From: Panicum virgatum
Taxonomy: Eukaryota; Streptophyta; Magnoliopsida; Poales; Poaceae
Length of the DNA stretch: 64,000 nucleotides
Direction of reading: 5' to 3'
Assembly (NCBI RefSeq): GCF_016808335.1
Contig: NC_053136.1
Coordinates: forward strand, 2,152,531-2,216,530
Numbering within the stretch: the first letter of the stretch is position 1; the number at the start of each line of letters is the position of its first letter. The translations under genes and the position numbers were made by a program. Below are positions 32,874 to 43,774 of this stretch, in pieces. Under the pieces are notes generated by a model, which made no database searches, was not told the DNA's origin, and was given only the letters and a program-made list of their open reading frames with translations.

Positions 32874-33740
32874 ATGGCTGAGGAAGGATGGACCCAGGGC
32901 GACTGCCAAGCTACGCCTGGCTTCCCCAGCCTGTTGATCAACGCCCTGGAGAGCCTTGGCGTCACGGAACGCCCAAGGTACTACAGCAGAGAGTACGAGC
33001 ACCATGGTACCCTCCGCTGCAGGGTGATCCTAGTCATCGCCAGAAGTGATCGCTACCCCGACATCCAGTCATGGCGAGTGACCGCTACGGGATTTAGGCA
33101 CCAAGACACCTATCCCTTGGCCATCAGAAAGACACTCCGCTACCTGTGCCGGATTTTCGAAGAACGCCTAGCACCCACACCGATGAGGTTTTTCCCGCCG
33201 GCCATCAGAACCCCTGTTTGGGAAGCTCGCATGAGGAGTCTGGAACGACGCCGCCATGAAGAGGACCCTCTGTACCAAGTGGCTAACTACCTAGCTGCTT
33301 TGGATCAGCTCTTCGATGAACAAGCCCACCTGCTGAGGGAGCAGACCCATCGTGCTGAGCAAGCCGAACTCGCGGTGAGGCTCCAACAGGTCCGATCAGC
33401 CCAAGCCGAGGCAAGAGCCGCAGCCGCGATCAGTAGTGAAGCAGTTGCACAGGAGAGTCTCAGACAAGCCCGAGACCGGCGCATGCAAGAATGGACCAGA
33501 AGTGGGACACCAGTTCCGGCCATCGGAGAAGACCGTGTTCTATTCGGGACGCCCGTCATAGGATGGGGAACGCTCTTTGAAAGCCCTCAAGCCCCAACCG
33601 AGAACCCTGGAAGGTCTAACACCGCCACCACAAGAGAAGCCACTACGCAGCCTCTGGAGAACGGGGACCCGGAGGACGGCGAGCCGTTTGTTTCCCCGGA
33701 AGCACGTACCGCCCCAGAAGAAGACTCACCCCGCGAGTAG
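32874..33740 (+). CDS. Gypsy accessory ORF 2, paralogue of accessory ORF 1
   Basis: A 288-residue open frame from ATG 32874 (MAEEGWTQGDCQATPG). It repeats the plan of the preceding ORF: TLRCRVILVIARSDRYPD, VTATGFRHQDTYPL and TPMRFFPP in the N-terminal 120 residues, then an Ala/Gln/Arg coiled coil (about 170-235) and a Pro/Glu-rich acidic tail. No nuclease, protease or membrane segment is visible, so it is not an obvious envelope or enzyme. The ATG follows TTTGTTTTCAG, a strong 3' splice-site look-alike. The N-terminal domain is conserved between the two ORFs while the tails diverge, implying duplication inside the element with retained selection in an ancestor. Confidence 0.75.
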   Translation: MAEEGWTQGDCQATPGFPSLLINALESLGVTERPRYYSREYEHHGTLRCRVILVIARSDRYPDIQSWRVTATGFRHQDTYPLAIRKTLRYLCRIFEERLAPTPMRFFPPAIRTPVWEARMRSLERRRHEEDPLYQVANYLAALDQLFDEQAHLLREQTHRAEQAELAVRLQQVRSAQAEARAAAAISSEAVAQESLRQARDRRMQEWTRSGTPVPAIGEDRVLFGTPVIGWGTLFESPQAPTENPGRSNTATTREATTQPLENGDPEDGEPFVSPEARTAPEEDSPRE

Positions 33741-34017
33741 AATGTCCAACCCTACCCTGTTGTTGTACCCTTCTAGCCCTTTCGGGTTAAGTTGTATCCC
33801 TAGTTTGAACCTGTACCCGGACGTGTAGTACGCGTTCTAATCGTGTCCCCGTGTTGTACCCTGCCTCGCTTTAGTAAAAATTGCTTGTTTGCTTTGTTGT
33901 GTGCTTGTTGTGTGTGTGCCTTTCGGCAGAAGTTAATTCTGCCTTTTCAAAAATACGAATTAAACAACTTAAACATCACCTAATCCCAATCTCACAAAAA
34001 CCCAACCCAATCTGCAG

Positions 34018-36036
34018 ATGGTTTCTCGAAGCGTCACGAGGGCCTCCCGTGTCAGGGACCCTGCAGCTGCTGATGCAGGAGTGCGACCTAACGGGCAAAA
34101 CCATCCTCAAGAAGAACAAGAAGTGAGTCAGGGCAGAGGAGAAAATCATGATGCACAGCTGCCACCACCACCACCACCCTTCGTGGACATGGCACAAATA
34201 ATCCATAACCAAACTCTCATACTAGAGACACTAGCCAATGCTCTAGTGAACAGGCAGCCACGAGAGCAGACCTTCAATGACAAGCTGACAGCTTTTCTGA
34301 GGGCCAAGCCACCTACTTTTGCCGGATCCAGCAACCCCTTGGATGCAGATGATTGGCTCCGCGTGATCCAGAGGAAGCTCAAGCCGTTTGGGTGCCAGGA
34401 TCGAGATAAAGTCCTCCTGGCAGCACATCAACTCACCGGGACTGCCTTAGCCTGGTGGGAAAATTACTGCGCTGCTGCCAGAGATGCCACCACCATCACC
34501 TGGAATGAATTCGTGAGGGAGTTCCGCCGTTATCACATCCCCTCGGCCACCATGAAGCGCAAGGCAGATGAATTCCGCGCACTTCAGCAGGGGAGTATGT
34601 CGGTGGAAGAGTATACCCACCAGTTTATGGAGCTGGCTCGCTATGCACCCGAAGAAGTGAACAACGACGAGAAAAAGCAGGATATGTTCAAAAAGGGACT
34701 AAACCCAGAACTCAGGACCCTGCTCACCCCTCAGATCTATCCTGACTTCGACGCCTTGATGAATAAGGCAATCCTTACAGAGAAGGCCAAGATTGATGAA
34801 AGAAAGGATAACAAGCGCACGTTCCTGGAGAGCAAGTCACGCGAGCAGGATCGTTTCCAGAAGCCCAGAAGCTTCAGCTACAACGCACAAAGGTCCCAAG
34901 CCCCAATGCAGTACAGAACTCAGTCTCAAGTGACAGGACCACGGGCCCCTAACACCCAGCTCAGAAGCCAGAACACCATGAGGGCCCCTCAGAGTAATGC
35001 AAGCCAGGTCACCACCAACAACAACAGCAATGTGAGGGCCTGCTTCAACTGTCGTGAGACGGGTCATTTCATCGCCGACTGCCCCTATGCCAAGAACAAG
35101 CCGGCTACTTCAGCTTTCTCCAACACAGTGAACGGACCCAAGCCAGTGCTGACCGGTGCCAACCGAGTGCCCCTCCGTGGTAACAGCAACAACAACAACA
35201 ACCAGCAGAGGCAACCCCAGCAATCTTTTAGACGAGCCCGCGTCAACCACATCGACGCGCAGGAAGCTCAAGGAGCTCAGGGCGTAGTACTCGGTGAGTA
35301 CCTAGTCAGCTCAACCCTTGCAACAGTACTGTTTGATTCTGGAGCATCACACTCATTCATATCCTCGAGCTTTGTGGAGAAACATAAAATACCTACAGTA
35401 CTACTAAAAACACCCCTATTAACCCGGACGCCCGGAGGAGACATCAGGTGTCAACTGGGTTGTCTACGGGTGAGGATTAATTTAAGTGGGGTAGAGTTTC
35501 TAGCGGATCTAGTAGTACTTAAGTCAGAAGGGATAGATGTGATCCTTGGAATGGATTGGCTGAGCAAACACAATGGCCTCATAGGTTGTACGGACAAGGT
35601 AGTTCATCTAACAAACCCAGAGGGAGTCCGAGTGACCTGTCACACCCGGGAAAGTGGAGCAAACCCGATGGTATTCAGCATGGAAACCAAGACCTTGGAA
35701 GAAGTCCCAGTAGTGAATGAGTACCCCGATGTCTTTCCCGAAGAACTTCCCGGTATGCCACCAGATCGGGACGTAGAATTTGTCATTGATCTTGTTCCTG
35801 GAACTGCCCCCATAGCCAAGAGACTTTATAGGATGGCAGCCTCTGAGTTGGCGGAGTTAAAGAAACAACTAGAGGAGTTACAACGGATTGGCTTCATCAG
35901 GCCAAGTTCGTCGCCTTGGGGAGCCCCGGTTCTATTTGTCAAAAAGAAGGATGGAAGTATGAGGTTGTGCGTTGATTACCGGGCACTGAACGAAGTCACT
36001 ATCAAGAACAAGTACCCCCCTCCCCAGGATCGATGA
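34018..36036 (+). pseudogene. Gypsy gag-protease and start of RT, frame lost at 36020
   Basis: From ATG 34018 the frame encodes gag. The capsid region is at about residues 85-260 ([47 protein letters not shown]), then one zinc knuckle [14 protein letters not shown] (about 341-354). An aspartic protease with DSGASHSF (about 441) and GMDWLSKH follow. RT begins with [23 protein letters not shown] run of six C where five are expected (36015-36020) shifts the frame, giving a stop at 36036. The rest of pol continues in another frame. The ATG directly follows CCAATCTGCAG. It supplies the particle protein and protease in intact relatives. Confidence 0.92.
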
Positions 36037-38698
36037 TCTTTTTGACCAGTTAAAAGGAGCCAAGTACTTTTCCAAGATTGACCTGAGGTCTGGCTATTTT
36101 CAGCTCAAGATCAGGGAGAGCGACATTCCGAAGACAGCTTTTGTCACCCGGTATGGGCAGTTTGAGTTTACGGTGATGTCTTTTGGACTGACAAATGCAT
36201 CTGCCTATTTCATGAACCTCATGAACAAAGTGTTTATGGACGAGTTAGATAAGTTTGTCGTAGTCTTCATTGACGACATACTTATTTACTCGAAGAGTAT
36301 TCAGGAGCACGAGCAGCACCTGAGGGTAGTTTTGGAAAAGCTAAGAATGCATAGGCTATACGCCAAGTTCAGCAAGTGTGAGTTCTGGCTGTAGAAAGTA
36401 GCCTTCCTTGGTCATATTTTGACCGCCGAAGGAGTAGCCGTGGACCCCGAAAAGGTCGAGGCAGTATCCAACTGGCAGCAACCAACCAATGTCAGTGAGA
36501 TCAGGAGTTTCCTCGGATTAGCTGGGTACTATCGAAGATTCATTGAGGGATTTTCTAAGATAGCCCGGCCCATGACAGAGCTGCTCAAGAAAGAAAAGAA
36601 GTTCACCTGGACGGAGTCGTGTGAAAGGAGCTTCCAGGAGTTGAAGCGAAAATTGACGACAGCCCCAGTGCTAACCCTGCCGGATATTCATCGGGATTTT
36701 GTCATCTATTGTGATGCGTCCCGACAAGGATTGGGTTGTGTACTAATGCAAGATGGGAAATTCATTGCATATGCTTCCCGTCAGCTCAGGACCCATGAGC
36801 AAAACTACCCGACTCATGATTTGGAGCTTGCAGCCGTAGTGCACGCACTTAAGATTTGGAGGCATTATTTGATCGGAAATAAGTGCGAAATTTTTACCGA
36901 CCATAAAAGTCTGAAGTATATCTTCACCCAGCCACACTTGAACATGAGACAGAGAAGATGGCTGGAATTAGTCAAAGATTATAATTTGGAAATCCATTAC
37001 CACCCGGGAAAGGCAAACGTAGTGGCCGACGCCCTTAGTCGGAAATCCTATGGGCCCAAGAATGACCATTTACGAGAGGAAATGGCATGATTAAATGTGC
37101 ACATTGTCCCTCTAGGCTCCAGTCAAGTGCTGAACGTCCAATCCACTCTGGAAGAAAGAATCGGAAAAGCCCAAAGATCGGACAAAGGACTGATGGAAAT
37201 CCGGAGGCAGACCGGAGAAAATAAGGCACCAGACTTTAGAGTGGATAATAGGGGAACATTATGGTATAAAGATAGAATTTGTGTGCCCCAGAAAGGAGAC
37301 TTCAAGCAAATCATCATGGATGAAGCCCACAACTCAGCCTACTCCATTCACCCAGGATCCACCAAGATGTATATGGATTTAAGATAGAAATATTGGTGGA
37401 ATGGGATGAAGAAAGACATTGCACGATTTGTCGCCCGTTGTGATACTTGCCAAAGAATCAAAGCTAAGCACCAGAAGCCGGCAGGATTGTTGCAACCCCT
37501 ACCCATTCCGGTTTGGAAATGGGATGAAATAGGAATGGATTTTGTGGTAGGTTTGTCCAGAACCCAGAAAGGACATGATTCCATATGGGTAATAGTGGAC
37601 CGACTCACTAAAGCAGCTCACTTCATACCCGTACGGACCAACTATGGCGGAGAAAAGCTAGCCAAGCTCTATGTGGAAAATATAGTGAAGTTGCATGGTG
37701 TGCCCAGTCGAATTGTTTCAGATAGAGGGACCCAGTTCACCTCTAGATTTTGGAAAAGTTTGCATAAAGCCATGGGCACCAAGCTAGACTTTAGCTCCGC
37801 TTATCACCCCCAGACAGATGGTCAGACAGAAAGGGTGAATCAGATTATGGAAGATATGTTGAGAGCATGTGTTCTCACCTACGGCAAAGATTGGGAACAG
37901 AGTTTACCCTATGCCGAGTTCTCATACAATAATAGGTATCAAGCAAGCTTGGGCATGTCGCCGTTCGAAGCCCTTTATGGAAGAAAATGCAGGACCCCTA
38001 TGATGTGGTCAGAAGTTGGAGAACGTGCGCTAGTAGGGCCCGCCCTCATAAAGGAAGCAGAAGAAAGAGTTGCCGAGATTAGAGAAAAGCTGAAAGCGGC
38101 CCAGTCCCGACAGAAGAGCTACGCCGACAAGAAAAGACGGGAAATAAGTTTCAGCCCAGGAGATTTCGCGTATCTCAAGGTATCACCCATTCGAGGAACC
38201 CGAAGATTTCAGGTACAAGGAAAATTGGCCCCTCGGTACATTGGACCATACCAAGTTCTGAAGAAAGTTGGAGCAGTAGCATACCGTCTGGAGCTACCAG
38301 AAGAAATGTCAGATATACATCTAGTATTCCACGTCTCGCAGCTAAGAAGATGTTTGAGGGTACCCGAAGTGGAACATGTGCCAGTAGAAACGATAGATCT
38401 ACAGCCAGACCTGCGATATCAGGAAGTACCGGTCAAGATTCTAGACACTGTCACTAGGAGAACCAGAAACTCCGAAGTACGGATATGCAGAGTTCAGTGG
38501 AGCAGACACGGAGTAGAAGAAGCAACGTGGGAACGCGAAGACGCTCTGAAGAAGGAATTCCCCCACCTGTTTAGGAACCAGCCGAATCTCGAGGACGAGA
38601 TTCATTTTAAGTGGGGTAGGTTTGTAACATCCCGAAAACTCACCAAAGTAAATCGTGCGCTAAAATTGTTTTTCGTCGTTGAGCTCGACCCCTCCTAA
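36026..38698 (+). pseudogene. Gypsy pol: RT, RNase H, integrase, chromodomain, with three stops
   Basis: In one frame after the 36020 shift: RT with [11 protein letters not shown] and the catalytic FIDDILIYS; RNase H with [15 protein letters not shown] and TDHKSLKY; integrase with its zinc region, SDRGTQF and the chromodomain CRVQWSRHGVEEATWE. The frame ends inside LTR3. Stops occur at 36392-36394 (TAG), 37088-37090 (TGA) and 37385-37387 (TAG). The last is CAG in the first integrase copy at 27442, and the others sit where family members have Gln and Arg codons, so each is explained by one C-to-T change. The polypurine tract AAGTGGGGTAGG lies just before LTR3. Confidence 0.92.
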
Positions 38699-41600
38699 AA
38701 CCCTGAACCCTAGTCCCAGAATTTCTTCTGACCAACCCGACACCCGAATTCAATCCGTGTCCCATCTTTCTCCATCCAACGCGACGCGTCGCGACCGGCC
38801 GCCGCGAATCTCGCCCCCTCTTTTTCCCTCTCTCCTTTTTCCTCCATCTCCTCCTGGCCGCGTGCCCCACCTCCCGTGGCCCGCGCGCGTGACGACGCCA
38901 CGCGTGGCCGACCGCGGCCGCAGTCGCCGCTGGCGCGCACCGCCCCCCCTCCTTTTTCTCTTCCCTCCCATTTTTCTTTTCTTTTCCTCTATTTCTTTTT
39001 CCTCTTTTCTCTTTTCTTTTTCTCCTTCCTTCTCTTTTCCCTCTCTCTTCTTCCTCCCCGAGCGCGCACGGCTCGGCCGGCCCACTGCTCCCGCACGCGC
39101 CTCCTGTCCTGCACGCCACGCCGCCCCTCCGCGCTCGGCCGCTCCCCGCGCCCTGCTCCGCTGTGCACCCGCAGCAGCTCGCCACCGCGCGCGCGCCGCT
39201 CCTCACGCACGCGCACGCACGCGTGCCCCGCACCGCGGCACACCGAACCGTGCCACCACGACGCCGGTCCGCGCGCGCCGTCCACCGCCTAAACCCGCTG
39301 CGCGTGCACCGCGTGCCCGCACCCCCCGCCGCTGCCACCTCCGCGTGGCCACGCTGCGCGCCGAGCCGCAGCGACGCGAGCACCGCCGAGCCACGTGCGC
39401 CGCCCGCCGCGACACCACTCGCCGATGCCGCAGCTCACGCCGCATTGACGCGCGCGCACACGAGCACCGCGTGGCCGCGACGCGCGCTGACCCCGCTCGC
39501 CCTGATTCCAGGCCCGCCCGCGCGCACGCATTCCGCCCCCACCTGTGCCCTGCTAGCGCACCGCACGCGCGGCCCTGTGCGCGGCCCCAGCCAACGCCGC
39601 GCCGCCCGTCGTCCCGAACAGCACCCCGCCCCGGAACGCCGCCTCGGCGCGAGAGCCGCCCCGCAACGGCCGCTAGCGGCCGGGACGCCATTAATGGCCG
39701 CCCGCGGACCTCGCTGAGCCGGCCACCCACCTCCACCGCTCCACTGACCTACGCGAGCTATAAAATCCCCCCCCCGGCGCCGCCATCGCCCCACAACACC
39801 GTCCTCCACCACCAGCGCCCTTCCTTGCTCCCCTAGCGCCGCCGCCACCACTGTCCCTCAACCGTCGCCGCCCTCTCTCGCCGAGCCGCCTCTGCGCGCC
39901 ACCCTAGCTCAAGGTGAGGCCGGGGATCGGTCCCCCGTACCCCCCTCTCCCTTTTCCCCCGGTCCACGGCCACCCCCGGAGCCCGGAGCGGCCGGATTGG
40001 CCGCCGCCGGCGAACCGGCGCCCCTCCCCTGTTCTGCGATGGGAGGAAGGGGATGAGTGGCCGTTTTACCGTTAGGCCCCCCCTCTCCGCCCATTTTAGT
40101 AAAGAAACCCTTTCCCCTTTTTGCCATATTACAAAAAGAACCCTGCCCTTTGTTCTAATTTCAAGTGAACCCTTCCACATAAAAACATAATTCTAAGTAT
40201 ACCCTTGACCCTTCCAGTTTAGTCCAAATGTTTCTAGAAATTACAAGTAGGCCCCTGCCTTCTCGGGAAATAGTTACAACTAGGCCCTGACCCCTTATCC
40301 GATCCCTGAACCTTTACTAAACCTATTATTTCATGCACCAAACGAACTCTGACCGACCCGAAACTTTACCACGCCTCTTATAACTTAGTTTCGGCCATGC
40401 CATTAGAAAACCACTCGAAAATATTACTCCATACTCCATATTTTATGTGTTCCCGATTCGAGCTCAACGATAAAACTTTTATTTCTATGTCTTGATTGTG
40501 TGCTTGTTTGTTTGCGTCGTAGACCACGGTGTGAACGAAGGAGAGCCCGCTAACGAGCAGTACTGCGAGCAAGGGAACGAGGATCAGTTCCACGACCCCG
40601 AGCCCGAAGGACAGGACTTCCCCGAAGGCTACGAAGACGGCAAGTTCAATCCCCGAAAATGTGTGCGTGTGGGATGTGATAAATGTGGTGTTTTTGTAAA
40701 GAAAGTTTAGACGGGATGGATGGCATTTCTACGGATTTGCCATTTGGTGTGCTCGTGCCGATGTGGCAGGGCAAAGAAGGGAGATATCCATCTTGTCGTG
40801 TCTAAGGACCGAGTTGGTGTGTCATCTCACCTAACTCCACTATCGTGCAAACCACTCGACCGTTGTATGGGCAACGGCGTAGCATAAATCCCACTAGTTG
40901 GTGTGATAGCCATCAGGAGGGCTGAGAGCAACGGGTGACCAAGGAGAAGGGATATGCTCAGTGTGACTTATACCCCGGTTATACCTCAGAGTTAGATCGA
41001 TGACCCCTTGGTGAATCCCGTGATGGCTAGTCAGGCTTAGCTAAGGTGGGTAATGGCTATGTTGGGATCTACACCGACACGACGGTGTTCGAGATGTGGT
41101 ATCCTACTTGTGGGTAAAGTTGCACACCTCTGCAGAGTTAAGAATCTATTCGAATAGTCCGTGCCCACAGTATTGGGCGAGTTACGGTGTGGTCACATAA
41201 CTAGTGTTTCATTGGGATGGGCTGGTGTGAGTTGTTTTGGAATTATGTCCGGCAATTGTGCCGTGTGCTACGGCGGACGGGGAGTCCGGTAGCAGTTTAA
41301 AACTTGAACTCCGTGTTACTACAAAAATTGATTTCAAAAAGGTTTTCTGTTAAATAGACCCCTGCATAAAATATCGTTTTTCTGCAAATTAAGCCGCAAC
41401 CTTATCCTTGATTTACCCATGCATGTTATTCTGATATAATTCCCCTCCGTGGGTGTGGTTGGACTTGCTGAGTACGTTTGTACTCACCCCATTCTTACTT
41501 TTTACAGGATAAGACCCAGACTTCATACCAGACGACGCCGAGTAGGGTTATCGTTCTGCACCCAACCTTGCCTGTGGAACCGGCCCTGTTCGAGATGCCT

Positions 41601-41814
41601 CCGCTGTCGCAATACTCTGAGCCCGTGCTAGACCCCATGTGGTTTGCGGTCTGGTGTTATGTTGTAGCCTGGTTACTTATTATCATTATCTGTATCGAGT
41701 GTCCTGCAAGGTTTGTACGGTTTTGAACCATCTGATGTAATAAATGTGGCATCAGCCTCCTGGGACTGATATTTTGTATCACATTTAAGTCTTCTCTTAT
41801 GAGGGAACGCTTCA
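38633..41814 (+). repeat. LTR3 (3182 bp), 3' LTR
   Basis: It begins TGTAACATCC and ends CTTCA, followed by the target duplicate CCAGA. The TATA box is at 39759-39764 (CTATAAAA). A strong donor CAAG|GTGAGG is at 39914, and an acceptor-like GTCGTAG is at 40522. Relative to LTR2 it lacks about 214 bp after 40648. A GC-rich segment of more than 900 bp (38820-39760) creates long spurious frames on both strands. Confidence 0.93.
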
Positions 41815-41819
41815 CCAGA

Positions 41820-42827
41820 CCACATGTTGATTTCTCTGAAGTCCAAGGAATTTTATGCAAAATGATTGGAAAAGGCACGATCTGGATAGTCCGCTCGGCC
41901 GATCCGACAACCAGAAATCGTCCAGTGATGTGGCCATGTTGGGAGGTTTTTTTTGGTGCAGCTTTCGTATATAGAGACGACCTGGCCATGTTGGGACTTG
42001 GGATGTCTTCTTTTGGTGCAGCTTTCGTATACGGAGATTTTTTTTAGGGTATTTGTATACGGAGATTAGACTGGTGTGGAAAGAAAAAAAAGTATTACCA
42101 TACCATACCTTGACAGGCTGCTCCGCCGCCACTGTAAGAGGCCCATGCATGCCGTTTTCGGCCCGTCTAGTGAAACTCATGGACTAATGTTAGTGGGCTT
42201 ATGTAACAATCTGCTTGTTTGCGATTTTTGAATGATTGTAAATCTCGCATCTAATTAACGTCTGTACAATAATTGTGTTTCTTATAATAAGAGAGATGAA
42301 TGTACCTCGAACACCCCCCCCCCCCGGCGCACAAGCCACATTGTGTCGCGGCCTCGATTGTCGTCACACAAAAACTTCCAAATGAAACTACCAAAGCACA
42401 TGATCCGAAACGAAGATTCACCTCGATTGTATACAAAAAAAGATCCATGGTGAGCGAGGCGACGCTCCGAGATCGAGGATGGGACCAAGCAAACGAAGGC
42501 TTTGCCAATCAAGACTGATATCTTTCATTCATTCATCCAGCAAGCTACTAGCTATTTTTTTTTCATTATTTTCTTGCCTGTTTCCGGAGCACCCGATGAA
42601 GCGCACACACACACACACATCATCTGAGGATGAATGCGGCAAGACCGAAGCTCAAGCGAAAGGGCAGACGCAAGCCGCCACATCATCTGCGAACCAATGA
42701 TCAATTTTGAACAAAAACGCATGCATTGTTCTCATCGCCACGAGGCGAGCTATGTCACGCAAGCTAGCACGCATGTATGTATGTGCAGGCCACAGTCCCC
42801 ACACGTCTCTATATATCATCAGAGCCA
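41820..42827. other. Intergenic DNA between the Gypsy element and a PIN1 relic
   Basis: Two imperfect copies of TTTTGGTGCAGCTTTCGTATA (about 41950 and 42014) form a short tandem duplication also including TGGCCATGTTGGGA. A (CA)n run lies near 42606-42620. No gene is recognised. Confidence 0.5.
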
Positions 42828-43110
42828 TATATAACCCACAACGAGCGCAACCAGCTAGACCTTAATTGGAGGGACGACGGCAATGGCGGACGACCCCGGC
42901 CCGGAAGATGGTGTGGCCGGAGGCGGTGACCGGGCTGGTGTGTCTACCCGGCGATGCTCAGGATCCGGCAAAACCGATCGGCCGGAGCTGTGGACGACGA
43001 CGATCAACGTCCACCGGGTCGATCGGCGAGAGCGCGCCTGACCGCATCTTCATCAACCTGCAGGACGATAACCACGCGCCGTCGCCTAGAAGATGGCCGT
43101 CGTCGGCCTG
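42828..43110 (+). pseudogene. PIN1 inhibitor pseudogene, several frameshifts
   Basis: A TATA box (TATATAA, 42828-42834) and an ATG at 42883 (MADDP) are kept. The family N-terminal motif survives in another frame as KMVWPEAVTGL, and a third frame holds TDRPELWTTTINVHRVD. The C-terminal strand returns as APDRIFINLQDDN. At least three frame changes are therefore needed to follow the family, and the usual PxVG ending is replaced. Promoter spacing like the intact genes suggests decay after duplication. Confidence 0.75.
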
Positions 43111-43402
43111 GCTGCCTGGCTGGACTGTATCTGATTGTTTGCAATATTGATATCTTTGAGGATAGCAACCGACCGAACAGTGCGAGAGGTTGTGATACCG
43201 ACCAGCATGTATGCATGCATGCAATCCGATGATGCATGCATGGCGGTCGATATCACACTCTCTCGCATTATTCGGTTACTTGCTAGCCCCAAATATATCA
43301 ATAAACATTTATTTAGAGATATGATGTAAATATGGATATCCCGTCTTGTCGTATCAACACATGTTGAATTAAAATAATAAATCGTGCACTCTCATATCAT
43401 TG

Positions 43403-43476
<74 letters not shown>

Positions 43477-43774
43477 AGATATATTCTCAAGTTGTGAATT
43501 CAAGTGGTCTGTATGGCGTGTTGGAAAATATGAACTCATTTGTAAGATTACTCCATTTGTAATGATAATGCTATGGCTTATGTTTCATGATTAATATGGC
43601 ATGCTGGTGGTGAAGAAAATCTGGTCTTTAATTATGTAATGACAAAATAATGGCTTATGTCTCACGATTAATATATGTGAGCCTCTTAAAAATATGTGAC
43701 TTCTTTCATCTTGTCTATCAATTTTATATGAGTTACGATCATCAATTTTATTGTGAAATAAACCTGGAATGTCA
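43111..43774. other. AT-rich intergenic DNA with a (TA)n microsatellite
   Basis: An uninterrupted TA run occupies about 43404-43474. A short repeated phrase, TGGCTTATGTTTCATGATTAATAT near 43573 and a variant near 43652, indicates local duplication. No gene. Confidence 0.7.

Larger units (their letters stand above)
26978..41814 (+). mobile_element. Three-LTR Gypsy/Tekay chromovirus, 14.8 kb
   Basis: The order is LTR1 fragment (26978-27157), integrase remnant (27158-28679), LTR2 (28680-31661), primer-binding site (31664), two accessory ORFs, gag-protease-RT-RNaseH-integrase-chromodomain (34018-38632), and LTR3 (38633-41814). All three LTRs begin TGTAACATCCCGAAAACTC; LTR2 and LTR3 end in CTTCA. 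The whole block, not any inner part, is flanked by the perfect 5-bp repeat CCAGA (26973-26977 and 41815-41819). That indicates one insertion followed by unequal recombination that made LTR-internal-LTR-internal-LTR, then a deletion joining LTR1 to the first integrase. The pol order (RT before integrase) and C-terminal chromodomain place it in the chromovirus/Tekay lineage. Confidence 0.93.

Noticed and set aside
43404..43474. Tyr-Ile repeat frame
   Set aside because: Translation of a (TA)n microsatellite.
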